Assembly (NCBI GenBank): GCA_024636595.1
Contig: JAGXGT010000137.1
Location: forward strand, 1-6,750
Direction of reading: 5' to 3'
DNA length: 6,750 bases
Origin: Sphingomonadales bacterium
Lineage (GTDB): Bacteria; Pseudomonadota; Alphaproteobacteria; Sphingomonadales; Sphingomonadaceae
Positions within the stretch are counted from its first letter, which is position 1. Every line of letters begins with the position of its first letter. The position numbers and the translations under genes were made by a program. The notes beneath the pieces were generated by a model. That model made no database searches. It was not told the origin of the DNA and was given only the letters and a program-made list of their open reading frames with translations. Of the stretch, positions 1-5,601 are shown piece by piece.

Positions 1-547
1 CAATACCCAGTCGTCGAGCTATATTACGCTCGACTTTCTTGCCGAGATGACCCGCAATGATCAGGATTTTGTTGTTGTCGACGCCAAGACCGGCGAAGAT
101 ATTACGCACAATGTGCTGACCCAGATCATCGTCGATGAAGAGAGCAGCGGCAAGCAGATGTTGCCGGTCAAATTCCTGCGCCAGTTGATTTCGATGTATG
201 GGAACAGCATGCAGTCGTTGATGCCGTCCTATCTCGAAGCATCAATGGATAATTTCCGCAAAAACCAGAAGCAGTTTCAGGAAGCGGTTGAGGGTGCGCT
301 CAACAAAAATCCATTGGGCCAGATGGCAGTCAAGAATCAGAAGCAGTTTCAGGAAGCCGTCGAAAACGCCTTGAAGGCAAGCCCGCTTGCTGGCGTCTTT
401 GAAAAGGCATTGAGTCTTGGCCACAATGGTAGCGCGGATAACGACGATTCATCGCAAGACACGGCATCCGAAAAAGATGCAGAGATCATGGCACTTAAAA
501 AACAGCTGGCTGATATCCAGTCCAAAATAGACAAGCTCGATAGCTGA
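1..547 (+). CDS. phaR: Polyhydroxyalkanoate synthesis repressor PhaR, 5'-truncated by the window
   Basis: PhaR is a cytoplasmic DNA-binding regulator. In studied bacteria it binds polyhydroxybutyrate and phasin/PHA promoters and releases the DNA when polymer accumulates. The frame is open from base 2 and reads NTQSSSYITLDFLAEMTRND, which matches the interior of the PhaR N-terminal DNA-binding domain (usual start about MKKYANRRLYNT). The ATG at 47 is therefore an internal Met, and only about 10-12 residues are missing. Base 1 (c) fits the last base of a Tyr codon. Next comes DFVVVDAKTGEDITHNVLTQ, then the conserved MLPVKFLRQLISMYG and MQSLMPSYLEASM segments of the PHB accumulation regulatory domain. 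After these are two copies of NQKQFQEAVE 24 residues apart, an acidic low-complexity stretch, and a C-terminal heptad-like helix (EIMALKKQLADIQSKIDKL) that probably forms a coiled coil for oligomerisation. The stop is TGA at 545-547. proS follows after 33 bases in the same direction. Family assignment is firm; the regulated targets are not visible here. Confidence 0.93.
   Translation, partial: NTQSSSYITLDFLAEMTRNDQDFVVVDAKTGEDITHNVLTQIIVDEESSGKQMLPVKFLRQLISMYGNSMQSLMPSYLEASMDNFRKNQKQFQEAVEGALNKNPLGQMAVKNQKQFQEAVENALKASPLAGVFEKALSLGHNGSADNDDSSQDTASEKDAEIMALKKQLADIQSKIDKLDS
263..357 (+). repeat. Internal 24-codon duplication in phaR
   Basis: Bases 263-285 and 335-357 are near-identical: 22 of 23 positions match, and 266-285 equals 338-357 over 20 bases. 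The offset is 72 bases, so the repeat is in frame and encodes NQKQFQEAVE twice. The flanking residues also align loosely (GALNKNPLGQ against NALKASPLAG). It is a direct, spaced repeat within one gene and has no mobile-element features. Confidence 0.85.
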
Positions 548-569
548 TTACCGGAACATAATAATCCGC

Positions 570-573
570 AGGA
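570..573 (+). promoter_or_regulatory. Ribosome binding site for proS (decides the GTG start)
   Basis: AGGA lies 7 bases before the GTG at 581. proS is in the same frame as phaR, and between the phaR TGA (545-547) and 581 there is no other ATG, GTG or TTG in that frame. The ATG at 591 is out of frame. GTG is therefore the best supported start. Confidence 0.7.
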
Positions 574-580
574 AAACCAA

Positions 581-2116
581 GTGAAGAAAAATGCCCTTTC
601 CATTACCCGCGAAGATGATTTCGCGGTATGGTACCAACAAGTAATTTCCGAAGCCGACCTTGCCGAAGAATCCGGGGTGCGTGGCTGCATGATCATGCGG
701 CCCTGGGGCTATGGCATCTGGGAACGGGTGCAATATCTGATGGACCAGCGGATCAAGGCGACCGGCCATGAGAACTGCTATTTTCCGCTGTTCATTCCGC
801 TCAGCTATTTCGCGAAAGAAGCCGAACATGTGGATGGCTTTGCCAAGGAAATGGCGGTCGTCACGCATCACCGGTTGATGAAAAGCGACGATGGCGGCCT
901 GATCGTCGATCCCGATGCCAAACTGGAAGAGCCGCTGGTGGTCAGGCCCACGTCCGAAATGGTCATTGGCACCGCCTTCGCCCGCTGGGTGCAAAGCTGG
1001 CGTGATCTGCCGGTGATGATCAACCAGTGGGCTAATGTCGTCCGCTGGGAAATGCGCACCAGAATGTTCCTACGCACCAGCGAATTTCTGTGGCAGGAAG
1101 GGCATACCGCTCATGCTTCCAAAGCCGAAGCGATGGAAGAAACACTCAACATTCTGGAAATGTACCGCGAGTTTTCGGAAAACGTGCTGGCGATGCCGGT
1201 CGTCGCTGGCGAGAAGCCTGAGAATGAACGCTTCCCCGGTGCGGATGCGACCTATTCGATCGAAGCTATGATGCAGGACGGCAAGGCTCTGCAGGCGGGA
1301 ACCAGTCACTTTCTGGGCCAGACCTTCAGCAAGGCGCAGAATATCCGCTTTCAGGACAAGGATGGCGAATTCCAGTTGGCCTATACCACCAGCTGGGGCA
1401 CCTCGACCCGGATGATCGGCGGCGTCATCATGACACACGGCGATGATGACGGCATGCGGGTGCCACCGCTGATTGCACCCTATCAGGTGGTGATCGTGCC
1501 GATGCTGCGCGACAAACCGGAAGATGAAGATGTGCTGGATTATTGCAAGAAACTGGCAAAGGAAATTGCCGGGTTGAGAGCCTTTGACGAGCCAGTTCGG
1601 GTAAAGCTCGATATCTCCGGTGCCAAAACCCAGGGCAAACGCTGGTCATGGATCAAGAAAGGCGCACCGATCATTCTTGAAATCGGTCCGCGCGACATGG
1701 CCGAGGACAAGGTGGCGATGATCCGCCGGGACGCGCTCTATCAGGACAGCGGAAAACTGGACACGAAATTTCTGGCCAAGGCCGATTTCATTCCGAAAAT
1801 TCCGGCTTTGCTGACAGAAATTCAGTCGACATTGCATGATGAAGCGAAGCAGCGCCTGGATAGCAATATCACGCGCGGTATCGAGCACTGGTCGGACGTC
1901 GAGCGTTTCTATAAAGAGAATAAAAAATATCCGGGATGGCTGGAAGTGCAATGGTGCAAGGCCACCGGCGATGAACTGGAAGCGATCGAAGAGCGGCTGA
2001 AAAAGCTGAAGCTGACCATTCGCAATGTACCGGTCGATGCGGCTGCTGCGGATGGGTCTTGTATCTTCACAGGCAAGCCTGCGGTCGAGCGGATAATCAT
2101 AGGTAAAGCGTATTAA
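581..2116 (+). CDS. proS: Prolyl-tRNA synthetase, archaeal/eukaryal-like (type 3), no editing insertion
   Basis: This cytoplasmic class II aminoacyl-tRNA synthetase charges tRNA-Pro with proline using ATP. The 511-residue protein shows the class II core: GYGIWERVQYLMD near residues 43-55 (motif 1 region), the substrate loop VRPTSE at 121-126, motif 2 around VVRWEMRTRMFLRTSEFLWQEGHTAH (153-178; R155, E157 and R161 visible), and motif 3 around GGVIMTHGDDDGMRVPP (280-296). An anticodon-binding domain starts near 300 (APYQVVIVPML). Motifs 2 and 3 are only about 100 residues apart, so the roughly 180-residue INS editing domain of type 1 enzymes is absent. The extra C-terminal domain and terminal Tyr (IIIGKAY) mark type 3. 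In that domain only C459 and C494 remain of the usual four zinc-binding Cys (GSCIFTGKPA in place of a CxxC). It begins with GTG at 581 after an AGGA site. Its TAA overlaps the rnr ATG by one base. From memory, Sphingomonadales carry this type, whereas most other alphaproteobacteria have the roughly 440-residue type 2. Confidence 0.97.
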   Translation: MKKNALSITREDDFAVWYQQVISEADLAEESGVRGCMIMRPWGYGIWERVQYLMDQRIKATGHENCYFPLFIPLSYFAKEAEHVDGFAKEMAVVTHHRLMKSDDGGLIVDPDAKLEEPLVVRPTSEMVIGTAFARWVQSWRDLPVMINQWANVVRWEMRTRMFLRTSEFLWQEGHTAHASKAEAMEETLNILEMYREFSENVLAMPVVAGEKPENERFPGADATYSIEAMMQDGKALQAGTSHFLGQTFSKAQNIRFQDKDGEFQLAYTTSWGTSTRMIGGVIMTHGDDDGMRVPPLIAPYQVVIVPMLRDKPEDEDVLDYCKKLAKEIAGLRAFDEPVRVKLDISGAKTQGKRWSWIKKGAPIILEIGPRDMAEDKVAMIRRDALYQDSGKLDTKFLAKADFIPKIPALLTEIQSTLHDEAKQRLDSNITRGIEHWSDVERFYKENKKYPGWLEVQWCKATGDELEAIEERLKKLKLTIRNVPVDAAAADGSCIFTGKPAVERIIIGKAY

Positions 2117-2118
2117 TG
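2114..2118 (+). promoter_or_regulatory. TAATG stop-start overlap coupling proS to rnr
   Basis: The proS stop TAA (2114-2116) shares its last A with the rnr start ATG (2116-2118). Upstream only a weak AGG at 2101-2103 is seen, about 12 bases from the start and too distant for a good Shine-Dalgarno. Re-initiation by ribosomes finishing proS is therefore the likely mode of rnr translation. The overlap is seen directly; coupling is inferred. Confidence 0.7.
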
Positions 2119-4410
2119 GCAGCTCCCAAAAAATCTCACAAACCGAAACAGGTTCCCACTCGCCAGCAGATACTGGATTTTATCGAGCGATCGGAGCGGC
2201 CTGCGGGAAAGCGCGAGATATCAAAAGCCTTCGGATTGCGGGGGTCGGACAAGATTGCGCTCAAAGCGTTGCTCAAGGACATGACCAAAGAAGGGCTGCT
2301 CGCCGGAGAACCGGGACGGGCCTTGCATAAGGTGGGCGGCGTTCCAAAAGTTACCGTACTCAAAATCGTCGAGATTGACGGCAATGAAGCGATTGGCATT
2401 CCTGAAAAATGGGAAGACGAAGGCGCTCCCGCGCCAAAAATCAGGATCAAGGAAAAAGGCCGTCGCGCCGCGCTGGCGATCGGCGACCGCATTTTGGCCC
2501 GCACCGAAGAACGCGGGCAGGGGCATATTGCCTTTCTGATGAAGAAACTGGCCCAGAGCAACGAAATGCTGCTCGGGATCGTCGAGAAAGACGAGCGCGA
2601 CCGCTATTGGTTGAAGCCGGTCGATCGCAAGATTCGCCGCAGCACAGCGATTATAGAATTGGGCGAAGCAAAGCCGGGCAATCTGGTCTTGGCCGAACCG
2701 CTCAAGCGCGGCTCCGAGGTCAAGGCACGGGTCAAGGAAATATTGGGCGATCCGTTCGCCGCCAAATCGTTCAGCCTGATCGCCATCCACAAATTTGAAA
2801 TCCCGCTGCATTTTCCCGATGCGGTGACGCAGGAAGCCGAACAGGCAGCCAAGCTTGAAATTTCGCAAGAGCAGCGTGAAGATTTGCGCCATCTGCCGAT
2901 CGTCGCCATTGATCCCGCCGACGCCCGCGACCATGATGATGCGATCTGGGCCGCGCCGGATGACAGTCCGGACAACAAGGGCGGCTTCAAGGCGCTGATC
3001 GCGATCGCCGATGTCTCCTTCTACGTCCGTTCGGGCAGCAAGCTCGACCGCGAAGCCTATAAACGCGGCAACAGCGTCTATTTCCCAGACCGGGTCGTGC
3101 CGATGCTGCCGGAAGCCTTGTCGACCGATGTCTGTTCGCTGAAGCAGGGCGTCGACCGGGCGTCGCTGGTCTGTCATGTCACGATCAATGCCAAGGGGCA
3201 GGTGACCGGTTCGCGCTTTACCCGGGCGATCGTCAAGCTGGCCGGCAATATCGCCTATGAAGATGCGCAGGCGGCGATGGACGGGAAACTCGACCATCCG
3301 CTGAAAAAGAAGGCGCTGGAGCCCCTGTGGGCTTGCTGGAAACTGCTCGCCAAGGCGCGCGACGAGCGCGAACCGCTCAATCTCGACCTGCCCGAAAAGC
3401 GGGTGGTGCTCGACGATCAGGGGAAGATTGTTGAGATTGCAATTCGCGAACGCCTCGACGCACATCGTGTGGTCGAGGATTATATGATCGTCGCCAATGT
3501 GGCGGCGGCGAAGATGCTGGAATCGAAAAAGTCGCCGGTGATTTATCGGGTCCACGAAACGCCGTCACGGGAGAAACTGATCGCGCTCAAGGACTATCTC
3601 AAGACGTTCGACATGAGCTTTGCCATGGGCCAGGTGATTAAGCCGTCGGTATTCAACAACCTCATTGAACAAGTGGATGATGAATTGCTGCTGCCGCTGG
3701 TGATGGAACAGATATTGCGCAGCCAGACCCAGGCCTATTACGGCCACACCAATATGGGCCATTTCGGTCTGTCGCTGGGCAGCTACGCCCATTTCACCAG
3801 CCCGATCCGGCGCTATGCCGATCTGATCGTGCACCGCGCTCTGGTGACCGCGTGCAAGCTGGAACAGCCAGCGCCTAAAAATAGCGATATCCCGGAATAT
3901 TCGGGCCTGAACAAGGAAGAAGCCGGACGGCTCGAACTGATCTCGGAAAAAATCTCCAAGCTCGAGCGGCGCGCGATGAAAGCGGAGTGGGAAACCATCG
4001 ACCGCTATATCTCGGCCCATCTGGCGAACCGGGTCGGCGAAGTCGTCAAATGCCGGATCACCGGTGTCCAGAATTTCGGCTTTTTCGCCACGGTCGAGGA
4101 ACTGGGCGGCGATGGTCTGGTGCCGGTGCGCACTTTGGGCTCCGAACGGTTCGATTATGACGAGTCAAAGCAACAGCTGACCGGCATGGACAGTGGCACC
4201 ACCTATAATATCGGCCAGAAGATCGAGCTGCGTCTGGTCGAGGCCAATGCCGCGACCGGCAGCCTGTTGTTCGAACTGGCCGAAGGCGCCAACCATATGC
4301 CGTCTCGTCCGGCTCCCCACCGGGCCGGCAAGGGCAAGCCACACCGCAAGGGCAAGCAAGGAAAACCGGCCAATGTGCGGGGGCATATGGGGAAATCCAG
4401 ACGCAAATAA
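2116..4410 (+). CDS. rnr: Ribonuclease R (RNB-family 3'-5' exoribonuclease)
   Basis: RNase R is a cytoplasmic processive 3'-5' exoribonuclease that degrades structured RNA and acts in rRNA/mRNA quality control and cold or stress adaptation. The 764 residues show, in order: a basic N-terminus with a winged-helix-like domain (about 14-75, PTRQQILDFIERSERPAGKR onward), cold-shock/OB-type domains (about 80-230), the RNB catalytic domain (about 257-585), an S1 RNA-binding domain (about 638-722, GEVVKCRITGVQNFGFFATV) and a basic Gly/Lys-rich tail (723-764). The metal-binding Asp cluster is intact in IDPADARDHDDA: D266, D272, D274 and D275 correspond to E. coli D272, D278, D280 and D281. Also present are the DVSFYVR strand with Y303, YFPDRVVPMLPEALS, and HFTSPIRRYADLIVHR (559-574). 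It is somewhat shorter than the E. coli enzyme (813 residues), mainly at the ends. The start overlaps the proS stop, and no trans-acting regulator is visible. Confidence 0.97.
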   Translation: MAAPKKSHKPKQVPTRQQILDFIERSERPAGKREISKAFGLRGSDKIALKALLKDMTKEGLLAGEPGRALHKVGGVPKVTVLKIVEIDGNEAIGIPEKWEDEGAPAPKIRIKEKGRRAALAIGDRILARTEERGQGHIAFLMKKLAQSNEMLLGIVEKDERDRYWLKPVDRKIRRSTAIIELGEAKPGNLVLAEPLKRGSEVKARVKEILGDPFAAKSFSLIAIHKFEIPLHFPDAVTQEAEQAAKLEISQEQREDLRHLPIVAIDPADARDHDDAIWAAPDDSPDNKGGFKALIAIADVSFYVRSGSKLDREAYKRGNSVYFPDRVVPMLPEALSTDVCSLKQGVDRASLVCHVTINAKGQVTGSRFTRAIVKLAGNIAYEDAQAAMDGKLDHPLKKKALEPLWACWKLLAKARDEREPLNLDLPEKRVVLDDQGKIVEIAIRERLDAHRVVEDYMIVANVAAAKMLESKKSPVIYRVHETPSREKLIALKDYLKTFDMSFAMGQVIKPSVFNNLIEQVDDELLLPLVMEQILRSQTQAYYGHTNMGHFGLSLGSYAHFTSPIRRYADLIVHRALVTACKLEQPAPKNSDIPEYSGLNKEEAGRLELISEKISKLERRAMKAEWETIDRYISAHLANRVGEVVKCRITGVQNFGFFATVEELGGDGLVPVRTLGSERFDYDESKQQLTGMDSGTTYNIGQKIELRLVEANAATGSLLFELAEGANHMPSRPAPHRAGKGKPHRKGKQGKPANVRGHMGKSRRK
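4289..4407 (+). other. Basic Gly/Lys/Arg-rich C-terminal tail of RNase R
   Basis: The last roughly 40 residues after the S1 domain are low complexity and strongly basic, with stretches such as AGKGKPHRKGKQGKP and the end GHMGKSRRK. RNase R tails of this kind are known to affect handling of structured RNA and, in E. coli, to receive trans-translation-dependent proteolysis signals. What this particular tail does is not shown by the sequence. Confidence 0.7.
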
Positions 4411-4481
4411 CTTCTGGTTGTAAAAAGGCAACCCTTCCGTTTGAACTGGGTATATCTGGTCACCAGAAAAGAATTCCTCCC
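4411..4481. other. rnr to peroxiredoxin intergenic gap with small inverted repeats
   Basis: This 71-base gap has a 5-bp stem GGTTG (4416-4420) / CAACC (4429-4433) with an 8-base loop and no T tract, so it is a poor rho-independent terminator. It also holds a perfect 6-bp inverted repeat, TCTGGT-C-ACCAGA (4455-4467). TTCTGGT at 4412-4418 can alternatively pair over 7 bp with ACCAGAA at 4462-4468. No convincing -35/-10 pair is visible on the plus strand. Whether the peroxiredoxin-like gene has its own promoter or reads through from rnr cannot be decided from sequence alone. Confidence 0.4.
4455..4467. repeat. 13-bp perfect inverted repeat upstream of the peroxiredoxin-like gene
   Basis: TCTGGT, a one-base centre (C), then ACCAGA, ending 14 bases before the ATG at 4482. 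It could be a small operator or an RNA hairpin close to the ribosome landing zone, or it could be chance. The symmetry is read directly; any role is inferred. Confidence 0.4.
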
Positions 4482-5018
4482 ATGTCCCGACTCCTCCCCG
4501 GCAAGCCTGTACCCGATTTTACCGTGCCAATGACCGACGGCGGCAAATTTCAGTTAAGCCAGCGCTTGGGCGAGAATTTTACCTTGCTGCTGTTTTACCG
4601 CGGTGTGCATTGCCCGATCTGCAAGATGCAGCTGCGCGACCTGCAGCGGCATCTGGCAGATTTCGCCAAGCGCGGTATCACCGTGGTCGCGATCAGCATG
4701 GATAATAAGCAGCGCGCCGAGAAATCGGCGGAAGAATGGCGGGTTGATGACCTGATGATCGGCTATGGCCTGAGCGAAAATCTCGCCCGCGATTTGGGTC
4801 TCTATATATCATCCGCCCGCCCGGGCAGCGATGAACCATCGGTATTTTCCGAACCGGCGCTGCTGCTCGTCAAGCCCGACCAGACGCTCTATTTCGCCAG
4901 CATCCAGAGCATGCCGTTCACCCGGCCCCCGCTCGACCAGTTGCTCCACGGTATCGACCATGCCATCGAGTCCGGATATCCGGCGCGCGGATCGCTGACC
5001 GCCAAGGCTTCAGCTTAA
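4482..5018 (+). CDS. Peroxiredoxin-like (AhpC/TSA, redoxin-fold) protein with CXXC motif
   Basis: A 178-residue thioredoxin-fold protein of the AhpC/TSA (PRX-like) group, probably a cytoplasmic thiol oxidoreductase or peroxidase; no signal peptide or membrane segment is seen. The N-terminus LLPGKPVPDFTVPMTDGGKF is the usual peroxiredoxin beginning. The active-site strand and helix read LLLFYRGVHCPICKMQLRDL with C44 and C47 as a CXXC pair, instead of the PxxxTxxC of classical peroxiredoxins. ITVVAISMDNKQRAEKSAEEW (66-86) and the well-conserved SEPALLLVKPDQTLYFASIQ segment (123-142) plus SMPFTRP complete the fold. Length fits the family. ATG 4482 is the first start codon of the frame after rnr, but no Shine-Dalgarno precedes it: the bases just upstream are pyrimidine rich, CCTCCC. 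The last 9 bases overlap the convergent usp gene. The true substrate and electron donor are unknown; the family call is good, the enzymatic activity inferred. Confidence 0.82.
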   Translation: MSRLLPGKPVPDFTVPMTDGGKFQLSQRLGENFTLLLFYRGVHCPICKMQLRDLQRHLADFAKRGITVVAISMDNKQRAEKSAEEWRVDDLMIGYGLSENLARDLGLYISSARPGSDEPSVFSEPALLLVKPDQTLYFASIQSMPFTRPPLDQLLHGIDHAIESGYPARGSLTAKASA

Positions 5019-5465
5019 CCGGTCAATTTCTTCTTTGCTCAGTGACCCTGGCACCACCATCACCGGGCAGGGCAGAGACCCAGCTTCGGTCGCGGCAAAA
5101 TGGCTGACCAGCGGCCCCGGCACCCCGGTCGCCGCTGCTCCGAGCACGAGAGCGGCCAGACCATCGACCTCATCCATCATTGCCCGCACGACCTTCGGTC
5201 CTGTGCCCTGCTTTACCGTGATAGAGGGGCGGATTCCGGTTTCTTCAAACAGGCTGCCGGCGGCTCCGGACACCAGCGCCTCAGCGCGATTTTTTGCTTC
5301 TTCGGCCAGCGTTGCCTGCACGCCGCCCCACGCGACAAAGTCCTCGCTCTCGACCAGCGCCAATATGTGTAGCGCACTATTCGTCTTCATCGCCCGGCGC
5401 GAAGCAAAGCGTAGCGCCAGACTCGCCTCGTCGGTCTCGTCGATCACCACAAGATATGTACGCAT
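5010..5465 (-). CDS. Universal stress protein, UspA family, alphaproteobacterial type
   Basis: A single-domain cytoplasmic Usp of 151 residues; these proteins are linked to stress survival and often bind nucleotide. The frame stays open upstream to an ATG at 5549, but the start chosen is the ATG at 5463-5465. It gives the typical opening MRTYLVVIDETDEASLALRFASRRA and is preceded by a strong GAGGAGGG. The extra 28 upstream residues resemble no Usp. Visible fold elements are the beta-1 strand TYLVVIDE, the helix ASLALRFASRRAM, strand ALHILALVE (31-39), strand SITVKQG (81-87), VDGLAALVLGAAATG (100-114) and the final strand LPCPVMVVPGSLS (131-143). The canonical ATP loop GxxGx9G(S/T) is not present; GAAATGVPGPLVSHFAATEAGS stands in its place, as in related alphaproteobacterial proteins ending CPVxVVPGxLS. 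It converges on the peroxiredoxin-like gene with a 9-base overlap and diverges from pdhC. Ligand and partner are unknown. Confidence 0.85.
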   Translation of the reverse strand: MRTYLVVIDETDEASLALRFASRRAMKTNSALHILALVESEDFVAWGGVQATLAEEAKNRAEALVSGAAGSLFEETGIRPSITVKQGTGPKVVRAMMDEVDGLAALVLGAAATGVPGPLVSHFAATEAGSLPCPVMVVPGSLSKEEIDRLS

Positions 5466-5469
5466 GAAC

Positions 5470-5475
5470 CCTCCT
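5470..5475 (-). promoter_or_regulatory. Strong Shine-Dalgarno for usp (decides the start)
   Basis: On the minus strand GAGGAGGG (plus-strand 5469-5476) stands immediately before the ATG at 5465, with the AGGAGG core 4 bases away. It supports the 151-residue form over the 179-residue reading from 5549, which lacks such a site and has no family similarity in its added part. Confidence 0.75.
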
Positions 5476-5584
5476 CGCCCTGTCAGAAACACCTGTTGCG
5501 ATAAAAATGCCGACAAGGCAAGCCAGCGCCCTTGACGCCATCGGCGCAATGTTGGACAGCTTTACGCGAAAACAGGACTTATTT

Positions 5585-5591
5585 AGGAAAG
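5585..5591 (+). promoter_or_regulatory. Candidate ribosome binding site for pdhC, unusually distant
   Basis: AGGAAAG precedes the ATG at 5602; the AGGA core is 13 bases away, longer than usual. An in-frame TAG at 5584-5586 rules out an earlier start, and the MPINLQMPALSPTM opening is typical for the family, so 5602 stands despite the spacing. Confidence 0.45.
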
Positions 5592-5601
5592 ATCATCGGC
5601 C

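Larger units (their letters stand above)
5466..5601. promoter_or_regulatory. Divergent intergenic region between usp and pdhC
   Basis: These 136 bases must hold the promoters of both usp (minus) and pdhC (plus), since the two genes diverge. A -35-like TTGACG is present on the plus strand at 5532-5537, but nothing close to a -10 consensus lies 16-18 bases downstream. On the minus strand an AT-rich stretch (5501-5508) could be a -10, but no good -35 partner is seen. No EcfG-type GGAAC-N-CGTT site and no FNR/FixK box is found. The role follows from gene arrangement; exact sites are not resolved. Confidence 0.5.

Noticed and set aside
551..580. GGAAC at 552-556 as an EcfG-type -35 before proS
   Set aside because: No CGTT-like -10 follows at 16-17 bases; the position just after the phaR stop is probably chance.
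2221..3555. A 444-codon open frame on the minus strand inside rnr
   Set aside because: It lies wholly antisense to a well-recognised RNase R, has no recognisable motif and no RBS that I can see, and such long antisense frames are common opposite GC-biased codons.
4416..4433. GGTTG/CAACC stem as the rnr terminator
   Set aside because: Only 5 bp with an 8-base loop and no following T run.
4441..4469. TTGAAC (4441-4446) as a -35 for the peroxiredoxin-like gene
   Set aside because: The matching -10 position (4464-4469, CAGAAA) is poor; not enough to call a promoter.
5021..5047. GGTCA/TGACC as a bidirectional terminator between the convergent genes
   Set aside because: A 5-bp stem with a 17-base loop inside usp coding sequence; no T tract.
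5496..5516. TTGCG...GACAA as an FNR/FixK-like box upstream of usp
   Set aside because: Arms are not complementary as TTGAT-N4-ATCAA and spacing is wrong.
5466..5549. N-terminal extension of usp to an ATG at 5549
   Set aside because: The added 28 residues do not fit the Usp fold and the strong SD sits directly before the ATG at 5465.
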